Positions 1 through 6,350 of a DNA stretch of 9,825 bases are shown here, piece after piece (within the stretch, counting starts at the first letter, position 1; each line of letters opens with the position of its first letter). The stretch comes from Clostridium sp. SCN 57-10 (GTDB taxonomy: Bacteria; Bacillota; Clostridia; Oscillospirales; Butyricicoccaceae), in the NCBI GenBank assembly GCA_001725215.1, contig MEFT01000033.1, positions 1 to 9,825 on the forward strand, in the 5' to 3' direction. Both the position numbers and the translations under genes were made by a program. The notes under the pieces are model-generated. The model was not told the origin of the DNA. It searched no databases and worked only from the letters and a program-made list of their open reading frames with translations.

Positions 1-24
1 CGCGGGGAGGAGCGGGGCGCTTGA
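1..24 (+). CDS. 3' end of an upstream gene (partial; possibly the response regulator)
   Basis: The frame starting at base 1 reads seven codons and stops at TGA 22-24. That stop overlaps the TTG start of the histidine kinase at 21-23 in a TTGA arrangement, the usual sign of translational coupling. A sensor kinase in this position normally follows its response regulator, so the fragment is probably that gene's C-terminus. This is inferred from context only: seven codons carry no family signal. Confidence 0.35.
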   Translation, partial: RGEERGA

Positions 25-1463
25 AAAGCCTGTTCGTAAAAAACTTTGCGCTCTACGCGCTCGTCGTTATTTTCGGCTTCGGCGTGCTCGGCGGCGCATA
101 TCTGTTTCAGATCAACCGATATGCCATGGAGGAAAAGCGCACCGGCATCGTGATGACGGCCGAGCGCGCCGCGCAGAGCACGTCCGTTTATGTGGAAACG
201 GCCGATATGCGCGCCTATCTGAGTGATAAATACCGGGTGGACGCCGAGCGGCAGTATATGATCAACATGCTGCAGCTTGCGAGCGACTGCAACGGCATGA
301 TCTTCGTCGCCAATATGGACGGCTCTCTCTGGTTTATCGCCACACCGGACGGCTGCTACCGCCAGGTGAGCGGTAAAATGCCGCAGGGCGCGATGACGGC
401 CGTTACGGAAGGGCGCACCTATTCCGAGCTTGGCAGCTTTTACGGCTACCTCAGTGAGGCGCATTTTGTGCAGGGCATTCCGTGCACCGTCGCGGACAGC
501 GACGTGGCAGCCGTGTTCGTCGCCGTGCCTGCAGAGGCTTCGATTACGTTTTTTCTTAACATCGTCAGCACGTTTACCATCATGATGTTCGCCGTGCTCC
601 TGCTGACGCTGATCGTCACCTATTTTATCGTGCGCAGCACGGTCAAGCCGCTTAAGCAGATGGCATCGTGCGCAAAAAGCTATGCGCGCGGCGACTTTTC
701 GCCCCGTATCCCGCTGCCAAAGCGGCAGGATGAGCTGTTTGACGTGATACTCAGCTTCAATAATATGGCAGACTCGGTCAACAACATGGAAACGATGCGC
801 CGCGGGCTGATCGCCAACGTGTCGCACGACCTGCGCACGCCGATGACGACCATTGCGGGATTTGTAGACGGTATCTTGGACGGCACCATCAAGCCCGACA
901 AGCAAAAGAAGTATCTCGAGATCATCTCGGAGGAGGTCAAGCGCCTTTCGCGCCTTGCCACAAGCATGCTTTCCGTGTCGCGGCTTGAATCGGGCGAGCA
1001 GGGACTGAGTAAAACGACGTTTGATATGAGCGAGATGGTGCGCCGCATCATCATCGGCTTTGAGCAGAAGCTGACCGCAAAGAAAATTGAGGTTTCGCTT
1101 GATACGCCCGATACGCTTGACGTAACGGCCGATCACGACGCGATTTTCCAAGTGGTCTATAACCTGATCGACAACGCCGTGAAGTTTACCAACGAAGGCG
1201 GCTCAATCGTCATTTATATGGCAGTAAAAAACGGCATGTTGCAATGCAACGTGCAAAACACGGGAAGTGAAATTTCGCGCGAGAGCATCAAATATATTTT
1301 TGACCGTTTTTATAAAGAAGACACCTCGCGCGGCGTCAATCGCAGCGGCTCCGGCCTTGGATTATATATCGTCAAAACGATTGTCAACCGCCACGGAGGA
1401 GACGTTTTTGCGCGCAGCGAGGACGGGAAAACCGAGTTCTGCTTCAGCCTGCCGATGAACTGA
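21..1463 (+). CDS. Membrane sensor histidine kinase (HAMP, HisKA, HATPase_c)
   Basis: This 480-residue protein is a two-component sensor kinase that autophosphorylates on His and passes the phosphate to a response regulator. Segments in order: membrane helix about 9-29; extracytoplasmic sensor about 30-176; second helix about 178-204; HAMP linker about 205-257; HisKA dimerisation helix with the phospho-acceptor H269 in the HDLRTP motif; HATPase domain with the N box around N385 (LIDNAVKFT), the F box (IFDRFYKED) and a glycine-rich G2 box (SGSGLGLYIV). The usual DxGxG (G1) box reads NTGSEI, so the adenine-contacting Asp is Asn and the second Gly is Glu. Similar degenerate boxes occur in some Firmicutes kinases. 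The start is TTG with a strong site (GGGGAGGAG, 4-12) eight bases upstream. Eleven bases separate it from the htrA-like gene. A kinase followed by HtrA recalls the CssRS and WalRK settings and suggests cell-envelope stress sensing; the actual signal cannot be read from the sequence. Confidence 0.93.
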   Translation: MKSLFVKNFALYALVVIFGFGVLGGAYLFQINRYAMEEKRTGIVMTAERAAQSTSVYVETADMRAYLSDKYRVDAERQYMINMLQLASDCNGMIFVANMDGSLWFIATPDGCYRQVSGKMPQGAMTAVTEGRTYSELGSFYGYLSEAHFVQGIPCTVADSDVAAVFVAVPAEASITFFLNIVSTFTIMMFAVLLLTLIVTYFIVRSTVKPLKQMASCAKSYARGDFSPRIPLPKRQDELFDVILSFNNMADSVNNMETMRRGLIANVSHDLRTPMTTIAGFVDGILDGTIKPDKQKKYLEIISEEVKRLSRLATSMLSVSRLESGEQGLSKTTFDMSEMVRRIIIGFEQKLTAKKIEVSLDTPDTLDVTADHDAIFQVVYNLIDNAVKFTNEGGSIVIYMAVKNGMLQCNVQNTGSEISRESIKYIFDRFYKEDTSRGVNRSGSGLGLYIVKTIVNRHGGDVFARSEDGKTEFCFSLPMN

Positions 1464-1474
1464 GGAGTGTATCC

Positions 1475-2722
1475 ATGAGCAAACCAAACGATCAAAGCGA
1501 TTATGACCGTTATTACGGAAGTTTTCCTTATAAAAGCTATGAAGAGATTCTTGCGGAAAAGCGGCGCAAGCGGCGCTATCGGCGCGGTTTGTTTGGGCTG
1601 CTGACACTTACCTGCTTTTTCACGTTTATTTTGGTAAGCATTACGTTGCTGTACCGAACCCTGGAGCAGGAGAGCAAGGAACCCGTCCGCCTCGCTGGCG
1701 GCACCACGGGCGCACTTGAGGCGCAGACGCCGCAGGGTGGCACGACCGATGATTTTTCGCTGCCCGAAACGCAGAAGCAGACATCGTCCGGCGTGGTCTA
1801 TCACGATGTCAGCGAGATCGTCGAGCGGTGCAGTGCGGCCGTTGTCGGCATTGTGACGGAGAGCGAGCAAGATTTTTCACAGACGAGCGCCGGTTCGGGC
1901 ATCATTTTGACGGAGAACGGCTATATCGTCACAAATAACCATGTTGTCGCCGGCGGCGACAACATTACAGTCGTGCTCGAAGACGGCACGAATTATTCCG
2001 CTTATCTCATTGGAAGCGATGCGTATACCGACATCGCGGTGCTTAAAATTGAGGCAAAGGGTCTGAGCTATGCTTCGCTTGGCGATTCGGACACGCTACG
2101 CGTCGGCGAGATTGCGGTCGTCATCGGAAACCCGACGGGACAGCTACAGGGAACCGTGACGGGCGGGCTGATCTCCGCGCTCGGCCGCAATATCGCGGTG
2201 GAGGGTGTTACGATGAACCTCATCCAGACCGACGCGGCCGTTAACTCTGGCAACTCCGGCGGTCCGCTGCTCAACGAATATGGCGAAGTTGTCGGCATCA
2301 TTTCGGCAAAGCTCAGCTCCACGGCGTATGAGGGCCTTGGCTTTGCCATTCCAGTCAACACCGTGAAGCCTATCGTGGAAGAGCTGGTGAAAAACGGCTA
2401 TGTGTCGGGCAGACCGGCCTTCGGCATCGCGGGGCGCACCATCAGCTCGATGGCCGCGCGCTTCTACGGACTGCCGCAGGGCATTTTAGTCGACGCGGTC
2501 GAACCTACGTCGGACGCCCGCGCGCAGGGTATTGCACAGGGCGACATTATCGTCAGCATCAATGATACGGCGATTGAGTCGGTGGACGACGGCTGCCTGC
2601 TTCGTAATGAGCTGGCGGTCGGAACGAAGGCCAAGCTTGGTGTCTACCGCAAGGGCAAGCTCTATACCGTTGAGGTGACGGTGATGGAGCAAGGTAAGCT
2701 CGAAGGAGGATATGATTTTTGA
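1475..2722 (+). CDS. htrA: HtrA/DegP-like membrane-anchored serine protease with PDZ domain
   Basis: This 415-residue member of peptidase family S1C degrades or refolds damaged proteins at the outer face of the membrane. A short basic cytoplasmic N-terminus (RRKRRYRR, about 30-37) precedes one membrane helix at about 38-60, which acts as an uncleaved anchor. A low-complexity linker rich in Gly, Thr and Gln follows. The trypsin-like domain spans about 107-305 and has a complete catalytic triad: H156 in TNNHVV, D186 in TDIAVLKI and S261 in GNSGGPL. A single PDZ domain fills the C-terminus, about 310-405 (GILVDAV, then ARAQGIAQGDIIVSIN). Length and architecture are normal for Firmicutes HtrA. 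The ATG is preceded by GAGGAG (1462-1467), which overlaps the kinase stop codon. It is co-transcribed with the kinase, and its last codons overlap the start of the following acetyltransferase gene. Calling it a target of the upstream two-component system is an inference from gene order. Confidence 0.95.
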   Translation: MSKPNDQSDYDRYYGSFPYKSYEEILAEKRRKRRYRRGLFGLLTLTCFFTFILVSITLLYRTLEQESKEPVRLAGGTTGALEAQTPQGGTTDDFSLPETQKQTSSGVVYHDVSEIVERCSAAVVGIVTESEQDFSQTSAGSGIILTENGYIVTNNHVVAGGDNITVVLEDGTNYSAYLIGSDAYTDIAVLKIEAKGLSYASLGDSDTLRVGEIAVVIGNPTGQLQGTVTGGLISALGRNIAVEGVTMNLIQTDAAVNSGNSGGPLLNEYGEVVGIISAKLSSTAYEGLGFAIPVNTVKPIVEELVKNGYVSGRPAFGIAGRTISSMAARFYGLPQGILVDAVEPTSDARAQGIAQGDIIVSINDTAIESVDDGCLLRNELAVGTKAKLGVYRKGKLYTVEVTVMEQGKLEGGYDF

Positions 2723-3216
2723 CAGAACAAACCTTACAGCAGGCGCGGCCGGAGGACACCGACCGCTTGCTTGCTCTTTACCGTGCGGCCTCACGGGCAA
2801 TTGCCGCGTTTGGCGGTGCGTGGAATGACGAATATCCCGGCGCCGATACGATAGCCGATGACCTGGCGTGCGACGGACTTTATGTTTTGCGTGAAGGGGA
2901 CGAGCTGTGCGCTGCGATATCGCTAGGTGAGGATGAACACGAGGAGACAGACGTCGCGTGGGCGCTGCTCGCGCAGCGTCCGTGTATGCTGTCGCGCTTG
3001 TGCGTCACGCCGCGGCTGCAGGGCAGGGGATTGGCAAGGCGCGTGATGGCGATGGCCGAAGAGATTGCGCGCTCGCGCGGGTATGACGCGATCCATCTGA
3101 TGGCCGCAAAGGGCAACCGCATGACCCAAAATATTTATTCCTCAATCGGCTACCGCGTCTGTGGCGAAGTACATCTTTACGACATCGATTTTATTTGCTT
3201 TGAAAAAGCAATCTAA
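2719..3216 (+). CDS. GNAT-family N-acetyltransferase
   Basis: This 165-residue protein has the GNAT fold, which transfers acetyl from acetyl-CoA to an amine. The acetyl-CoA pyrophosphate loop is visible as Q101-G-R-G104-L-A106, just after the beta-strand LSRLCVTP. The late motif B region contains KGNRMTQNIYSSIGYRVCGE, matching the usual 'N...ya..GF/Y' pattern. The N-terminal half (TLQQARPEDTDRLLALYRAA) is typical of the family. The start is TTG, overlapping the protease stop codon (TTGA at 2719-2722), with AAGGAGGA at 2703-2710 eight bases upstream. The nearby ATG at 2712 is out of frame and closes quickly, so TTG is preferred. As the last gene of the kinase-protease operon it is probably translationally coupled. 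The substrate (small molecule, drug or protein N-terminus) cannot be told. Confidence 0.88.
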   Translation: MTEQTLQQARPEDTDRLLALYRAASRAIAAFGGAWNDEYPGADTIADDLACDGLYVLREGDELCAAISLGEDEHEETDVAWALLAQRPCMLSRLCVTPRLQGRGLARRVMAMAEEIARSRGYDAIHLMAAKGNRMTQNIYSSIGYRVCGEVHLYDIDFICFEKAI

Positions 3217-3227
3217 CATCAACTCAC

Positions 3228-3260
3228 AAAAAAGAGAAGCCAAAAGGCTTCTCTTTTTTT
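3228..3260 (+). terminator. Rho-independent terminator of the kinase-protease-acetyltransferase operon
   Basis: A perfect 14-base inverted repeat (arms 3228-3241 and 3246-3259, AAAA loop) has an 8-bp GC-containing core, GAGAAGCC/GGCTTCTC. The T-run at 3254-3260 follows directly. It lies 11 bases after the acetyltransferase stop codon. The A-tract on the left arm could also let it work on the minus strand. Confidence 0.92.
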
Positions 3261-3297
3261 GCCATGGAGTTCACGTACCTTATATAATTTCAATTCA

Positions 3298-3347
3298 CGG
3301 CACTGAGCCGACGAAAATAGCCCCCGGCACAGAGCTGACGATGATAG
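3298..3347. repeat. Two-copy imperfect tandem repeat, 27-base period
   Basis: Bases 3298-3320 and 3325-3347 match at 19 of 23 positions, both beginning CGGCAC and ending TAG, with a 4-base gap. Read in one frame the period is exactly nine codons (GTEPTKIAP, then GTELTMIAY). No start codon, ribosome-binding site or longer open frame supports translation. I see no recognised repeat family. It may be the remnant of a decayed gene or a local duplication. Apart from it, bases 3261-3440 show no gene that I can support. Confidence 0.5.
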
Positions 3348-3462
3348 CTTATCATATCTTTCCTGCGATTTACGTCTGATTATGCAGTATATCTTAATTT
3401 GAACTTTTTATATTATGTATGTGAAAAGGAATAGAGGCTAACGCACAAGCATACACATTGGT

Positions 3463-3579
3463 GAGGATGGTGATGACAACCATGATGTGGATTCGCGCCC
3501 CGCCGGACAGGCGTATATTTAGTGACAAGACAGTTGACCTTACGATAAGCGAAAGGGCCGAAGCATGTGCTTCGGCCCT
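3463..3579 (+). promoter_or_regulatory. Candidate leader-peptide/attenuator element without an evident target gene
   Basis: A GAGGA at 3463-3467 lies five bases before ATG 3473. The frame from there reads MTTMMWIRAPPDRRIF, rich in Met and Thr and then carrying Pro-Pro-Asp, a tripeptide known to slow ribosomes in the absence of EF-P. About 35 bases after the DRR codons comes a perfect 11-bp hairpin (3554-3579). Short ORF, stall motif, then hairpin is the usual order of ribosome-mediated attenuators, including those before antibiotic-resistance genes in Firmicutes. Against this, the frame has no stop before the hairpin (it stays open to 3886), no good promoter is visible upstream, and the next gene downstream is on the other strand. 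It may be a relic whose target gene was lost, or chance. Confidence 0.3.
3554..3579. terminator. Strong GC-rich hairpin, possible back-up terminator
   Basis: A perfect 11-bp stem (AGGGCCGAAGC paired with GCTTCGGCCCT) has an ATGT loop whose outer bases can also pair. The T-rich tract is poor on both strands: GATTATTT on plus, TTTCGCTT on minus. It could be the hairpin of the leader-like element on the plus strand. It could instead be a second terminator behind the minus-strand small gene, whose first terminator lies at 3612-3631. The hairpin is certain; its role is not. Confidence 0.45.
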
Positions 3580-3611
3580 GATTATTTGGCTCTATCGGAA
3601 AAGTTTATATG

Positions 3612-3631
3612 AAAAAAACCGCTTTCGCGGT
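3612..3631 (-). terminator. Rho-independent terminator of the small minus-strand gene
   Basis: Read on the minus strand this is ACCGC, a GAAA tetraloop, GCGGT, and then an uninterrupted run of T (plus-strand A-run 3612-3618). The stem is only five base pairs, but it is all GC apart from the closing pair and has a stable tetraloop and a good U-tract. It starts 28 bases beyond the stop codon of the 31-codon gene, which supports a discrete minus-strand transcript. Confidence 0.65.
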
Positions 3632-3658
3632 CATTACACTTCCCTGTGGGCAGCCTTC

Positions 3659-3754
3659 TCATTTCTCGCTGATATAGGCTTCCTCGTCCCTGAAAATCAA
3701 CTCGTCAACATCGGTAAGCTGATAAACGTAAGCCGGGGTATTCAATTTTCTCAT
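3659..3754 (-). CDS. Small 31-residue protein of unknown function
   Basis: I do not recognise this product. The ATG at 3754 (minus strand) has a near-perfect ribosome-binding site, AAAGGAGG (3760-3767), five bases upstream. The frame ends at TGA 3659-3661. The peptide starts MRKLNTPAYVYQL and ends FRDEEAYISEK. It has a basic N-terminus, an aromatic middle and an acidic C-terminal half (DVDE, DEE), with no Cys, no membrane helix and no signal peptide. A canonical promoter (3785-3813) lies just upstream and an intrinsic terminator (3612-3631) just downstream, giving a complete monocistronic transcription unit of about 165 bases. The same frame is open to an ATG at 3904, but that would read through the promoter, so the short form is preferred. 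It is divergent from nrdJ. Possible roles are a small regulatory protein, a toxin-like or RiPP-like peptide, or a modulator of a neighbour. No maturation enzyme is visible nearby, so the RiPP idea has no support here. Confidence 0.62.
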   Translation of the reverse strand: MRKLNTPAYVYQLTDVDELIFRDEEAYISEK

Positions 3755-3784
3755 AGCTGCCTCCTTTCTCATGACTTCCCTTAT

Positions 3785-3813
3785 AGTATACGCCATGATA
3801 TGAAAACATGCAA
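3785..3813 (-). promoter_or_regulatory. Sigma-A type promoter of the small minus-strand gene
   Basis: On the minus strand TTGCAT (plus 3808-3813) and TATACT (plus 3785-3790) are separated by exactly 17 bases. Transcription would start near 3778, about 23 bases before the ATG, leaving just enough leader for the ribosome-binding site at 3760-3767. The match to consensus is 4/6 and 5/6. Confidence 0.7.
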
Positions 3814-3861
3814 GAGCATGACACGCCAAAACAGTGTAAAATTTTTTATACAATTCGGCAA

Positions 3862-3877
3862 TGCCAAAATGTTGTAT
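3862..3877. promoter_or_regulatory. Possible upstream NrdR box
   Basis: The core CAAAATGTTG (3865-3874) matches 8 of 10 positions of the NrdR-box core CWATATATWG. It sits just upstream of the nrdJ -35 element. Its centre is 43 bases from the centre of the stronger box at 3905-3920, close to four helical turns. NrdR boxes are known to occur in pairs spaced by whole turns. The flanks match the full 16-base consensus poorly, so this is weaker than the downstream box. Confidence 0.4.
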
Positions 3878-3882
3878 ACCGA

Positions 3883-3911
3883 TTGACATTGGCATGACAT
3901 ACAACTACAAT
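3883..3911 (+). promoter_or_regulatory. Sigma-A type promoter of nrdJ
   Basis: TTGACA (3883-3888, perfect -35) and TACAAT (3906-3911, 5/6 match to -10) are separated by 17 bases. The start would be near 3918, about 32 bases before the nrdJ ATG. The -10 element lies inside the palindrome at 3905-3920, so a repressor bound there would block RNA polymerase. Confidence 0.8.
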
Positions 3912-3920
3912 ATATTGTAT
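3905..3920. promoter_or_regulatory. NrdR box overlapping the nrdJ -10 element
   Basis: Bases 3906-3919 form a perfect 14-base palindrome whose core CAATATATTG (3908-3917) fits the NrdR-box core CWATATATWG at all ten positions. NrdR is the ATP/dATP-sensing zinc-finger repressor of bacterial ribonucleotide reductase genes. Its position over the -10 element of a ribonucleotide reductase gene makes the assignment plausible. NrdR itself is not encoded in this window. Confidence 0.65.
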
Positions 3921-3949
3921 TACTTATGCTTGCCTATGGAGGAAGGAAT

Positions 3950-6211
3950 ATGAAAATTACTCAGAACGCGCGCGTCGTGCTGGAAAAGCGCTACCTGCTG
4001 AAGGATGAAGACGGAAGAGTAACTGAGACAGTTGAGGGCTTGTTTGAACGCGTTGCAGACACCATTGCGCGCGCCGACCTGCAGTATGACGCGGGCGCGG
4101 ATGTCGACGCGCTGTCGGCGCGTTTTTACGAGATGATGACCGAGCTGCGGTTTCTGCCCAACTCACCCACGCTGATGAACGCGGGTGGCCCGCTCGGGCA
4201 GCTTTCGGCCTGCTTTGTGCTGCCCGTCGAAGACTCGATGGAGAAAATATTCGAGGCCATTAAGCAGGCGGCGCTCATTCATAAGTCGGGCGGCGGCACG
4301 GGCTTTTCATTCTCTCGTCTGCGTCCGCATGGCAGCACTGTGCGCTCGACAGGTGGCGTCGCCTCCGGTCCCATTAGCTTTATGAAGGTGTTTAACACTG
4401 CGACCGAAGCCGTCAAGCAGGGCGGCACGCGGCGCGGCGCGAATATGGGCATTCTGCGCGTCGACCATCCGGATATCCTTGAGTTCATTACCTGCAAAAC
4501 CCAGGCGCAGGAGATCACGAACTTCAATATCTCGGTCGGCATCACCGAGCGCTTTATGGAAGCGGCGCTTGCCGGGGAGGATTATGACCTGGTCGAGCCG
4601 CATACGAAAAAGGCGGTCGGACGCCTGAACGCGCGCGAGGTGTTTGACCGTATCGTCGACGCGGCGTGGCGCAACGGCGAGCCGGGCATCATTTTCCTTG
4701 ACCGTCTCAACCGCGACAATGTTGTGCCCGCGCAGGGCGAAATCGAATCGACCAATCCCTGCGGCGAGCAGCCGCTGCTGCCGTATGAATCGTGCAACCT
4801 CGGCTCGATTAATCTGGTTGAAATGCTCGGCCGCAAAGACGGCGCCTATTATGTAGATTATGAGAAGCTGGGCGAGACGGTCGATCTTGCCGTGCATTTT
4901 CTTGATAACGTCATCGACGTGAACAAGTACCCGCTCGACATCATCGACTTCACGACCAAGCAGACGCGCAAGATCGGCCTTGGCGTGATGGGCTTTGCCG
5001 ATATGCTGCTGCTGCTCGGCATTCCGTATAACTCGGAGGCGGGCGTCACACTGGCCGAGCAGGTCATGAGCTTTATTGCGGCGCGCGGTAAAAAAGCGAG
5101 CCGCAGACTGGCCGAAACGCGCGGCGCGTTCCCGCTGTTTGAAGAAAGCACGCTGCGGGATGGCGCGCCGATGCGCAACGCCACCGTAACGACCATCGCG
5201 CCGACGGGCACCCTGTCGATCATTGCGGGTGTTTCGAGCGGCGTGGAGCCCGTGTTTGCCTATGCGTATGTGCGCAACGTCATGGATCAGACCGAGCTGG
5301 CCGAAACCAATTCGATTCTACGCGCCGAGCTTGAGGCACGCGGGCTTTACAGTGATGAGCTGATGCACAAGATTGCGCACGAGGGCACGCTGGCGCATAT
5401 CACCGAGCTTCCCGAGGAGCTGCGCCGCGTCTTTGTGTCGGCGCACGACGTGTCGCCTGTCTGGCATGTCAGAATGCAGGCGGCATTTCAAAAATATACC
5501 GACAACGCGGTATCCAAAACGGTTAACTTCCCCTCAAGCGCGACGCGCGAGGAGGTGGCAGAGGTATACGAGCTTGCTTATCGTACGGGCTGCAAAGGCG
5601 TGACCATTTATCGCGACGGCAGCCGCGAGGGGCAGGTGCTCAACATCGGCTCGGTCAATACCGAGGCGAAGCACGAGGGCGGCTGCGAGGCATGCGAGCA
5701 TTACAATACGGTGCGCGAGCAGCTTGCGAAAAAAGATGTCATCGAGCCGCGCCCGCGTCCCGAGGTGGTAAGCGGCCTGACCGAGCGCGTGAAAATCGGA
5801 TGCGGAAACCTTTATATCACGGTCAATTACGACGAGGATGGCATCTGCGAAGTGTTTACCAACACGGGGCGGCACGGCGGATGTCCGTCGCAGTCGGAAG
5901 CAACGGGGCGCCTTGCGTCCATCGCGCTGCGCTCCGGCATCGATGTGGAGACGATCATCGAGCAGCTCAAGGGCATTCGTTGCCCGTCAACCATCCGCCA
6001 GCAGGGCATGAAGGTCATGTCCTGCCCTGACGCGATTGCGCGCACCATTGAAAAGGTGGCTAAAATGCAGCGGCAGCAAACCCCTGTGGAACATGAACCG
6101 CATGAGGACGAGCAAGCCGGGTCGCCCCGCTGCCCCGAGTGCGGTGAGGCCGTGGCACACGAAGGCGGCTGCGTGATCTGCCGCCAGTGCGGATACTCAA
6201 AGTGTAATTAA
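3950..6211 (+). CDS. nrdJ: Adenosylcobalamin-dependent (class II) ribonucleoside-diphosphate reductase
   Basis: This 753-residue enzyme reduces ribonucleotides to deoxyribonucleotides using a thiyl radical generated from coenzyme B12, so it needs no oxygen. The barrel carries the expected cysteines: C88 in LSACFVL, and C271 (NPCGEQ, thiyl-radical position) with C282 (SCNLGSINL). The 11-residue spacing of C271 and C282 matches the Thermotoga enzyme. Other landmarks are FLPNSPTLMNAG, the glycine-rich KSGGGTGFSFSRLRPHGS, and APTGTLSIIAGVSSGVEP. A TSCPD-type domain follows at about 620-705 (GRHGGCPSQSEATGR, then MKVMSCPDAIA). The C-terminus is a cysteine-rich tail with C728, C731, C741, C744, C747 and C752, arranged as a zinc-ribbon-like or redox-relay module. 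The start is ATG 3950, chosen for GGAGGAAGG (3938-3946). An in-frame ATG at 3926 has no ribosome-binding site and lies only about 8 bases from the predicted transcription start. It is monocistronic, with its own promoter, NrdR-like boxes and terminator. No nrdA/B or nrdD is in the window. Confidence 0.96.
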   Translation: MKITQNARVVLEKRYLLKDEDGRVTETVEGLFERVADTIARADLQYDAGADVDALSARFYEMMTELRFLPNSPTLMNAGGPLGQLSACFVLPVEDSMEKIFEAIKQAALIHKSGGGTGFSFSRLRPHGSTVRSTGGVASGPISFMKVFNTATEAVKQGGTRRGANMGILRVDHPDILEFITCKTQAQEITNFNISVGITERFMEAALAGEDYDLVEPHTKKAVGRLNAREVFDRIVDAAWRNGEPGIIFLDRLNRDNVVPAQGEIESTNPCGEQPLLPYESCNLGSINLVEMLGRKDGAYYVDYEKLGETVDLAVHFLDNVIDVNKYPLDIIDFTTKQTRKIGLGVMGFADMLLLLGIPYNSEAGVTLAEQVMSFIAARGKKASRRLAETRGAFPLFEESTLRDGAPMRNATVTTIAPTGTLSIIAGVSSGVEPVFAYAYVRNVMDQTELAETNSILRAELEARGLYSDELMHKIAHEGTLAHITELPEELRRVFVSAHDVSPVWHVRMQAAFQKYTDNAVSKTVNFPSSATREEVAEVYELAYRTGCKGVTIYRDGSREGQVLNIGSVNTEAKHEGGCEACEHYNTVREQLAKKDVIEPRPRPEVVSGLTERVKIGCGNLYITVNYDEDGICEVFTNTGRHGGCPSQSEATGRLASIALRSGIDVETIIEQLKGIRCPSTIRQQGMKVMSCPDAIARTIEKVAKMQRQQTPVEHEPHEDEQAGSPRCPECGEAVAHEGGCVICRQCGYSKCN

Positions 6212-6223
6212 AGCGAAATGCTC

Positions 6224-6266
6224 GCGGGCGGCGGATCAAAACCCGCCGTCCGCTCCGTTCTTTTTT
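6224..6266 (+). terminator. Probable intrinsic terminator of nrdJ
   Basis: An 11-bp GC-rich stem (6224-6234 paired with 6243-6253, one G-U pair) closes an 8-base loop. A T-rich stretch ending in six Ts (6261-6266) follows. The T-run begins seven bases after the stem, so efficiency may be moderate. It lies 12 bases after the nrdJ stop codon. Confidence 0.65.
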
Positions 6267-6274
6267 CTGTGCTC

Positions 6275-6303
6275 TTGACAGAGGACATGCCACACGATAT
6301 AGT
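6275..6303 (+). promoter_or_regulatory. Sigma-A type promoter of the channel-peptidase unit
   Basis: A perfect -35 TTGACA (6275-6280), a 17-base spacer and TATAGT (6298-6303, 5/6) predict a start near 6310, about 40 bases before the channel ATG. It directly follows the nrdJ terminator, so the unit is independent of nrdJ. Confidence 0.75.
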
Positions 6304-6350
6304 GATATTCGTGGAAATTCGGCATTCTTAATGGTACAGAGGAAGACAGA

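Noticed and set aside
3821..3838. ACAC...GTGT inverted repeat as a further NrdR box
   Set aside because: The arms are separated by nine bases with no ATATAT core, and the total length is off from the 16-base box.
3458..3886. A 142-codon plus-strand open frame across the regulatory island
   Set aside because: Past the first 16 or so codons it runs through two hairpins, the antisense of the small minus-strand gene and its promoter, with no protein-like composition. Only its beginning is kept, as a possible leader.
3659..3904. Longer 81-codon version of the small minus-strand gene starting at 3904
   Set aside because: The extra 50 codons have no ribosome-binding site and cover the promoter and the nrdJ control region. 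The ATG at 3754 has an excellent site and spacing.
3926..3952. ATG 3926 as the nrdJ start
   Set aside because: It has no ribosome-binding site and lies only about 8 bases from the predicted transcription start. ATG 3950 has GGAGGAAGG at good spacing.
4307..4897. A 196-codon minus-strand open frame opposite nrdJ
   Set aside because: It lies wholly within conserved ribonucleotide reductase sequence and has no ribosome-binding site or family signal.
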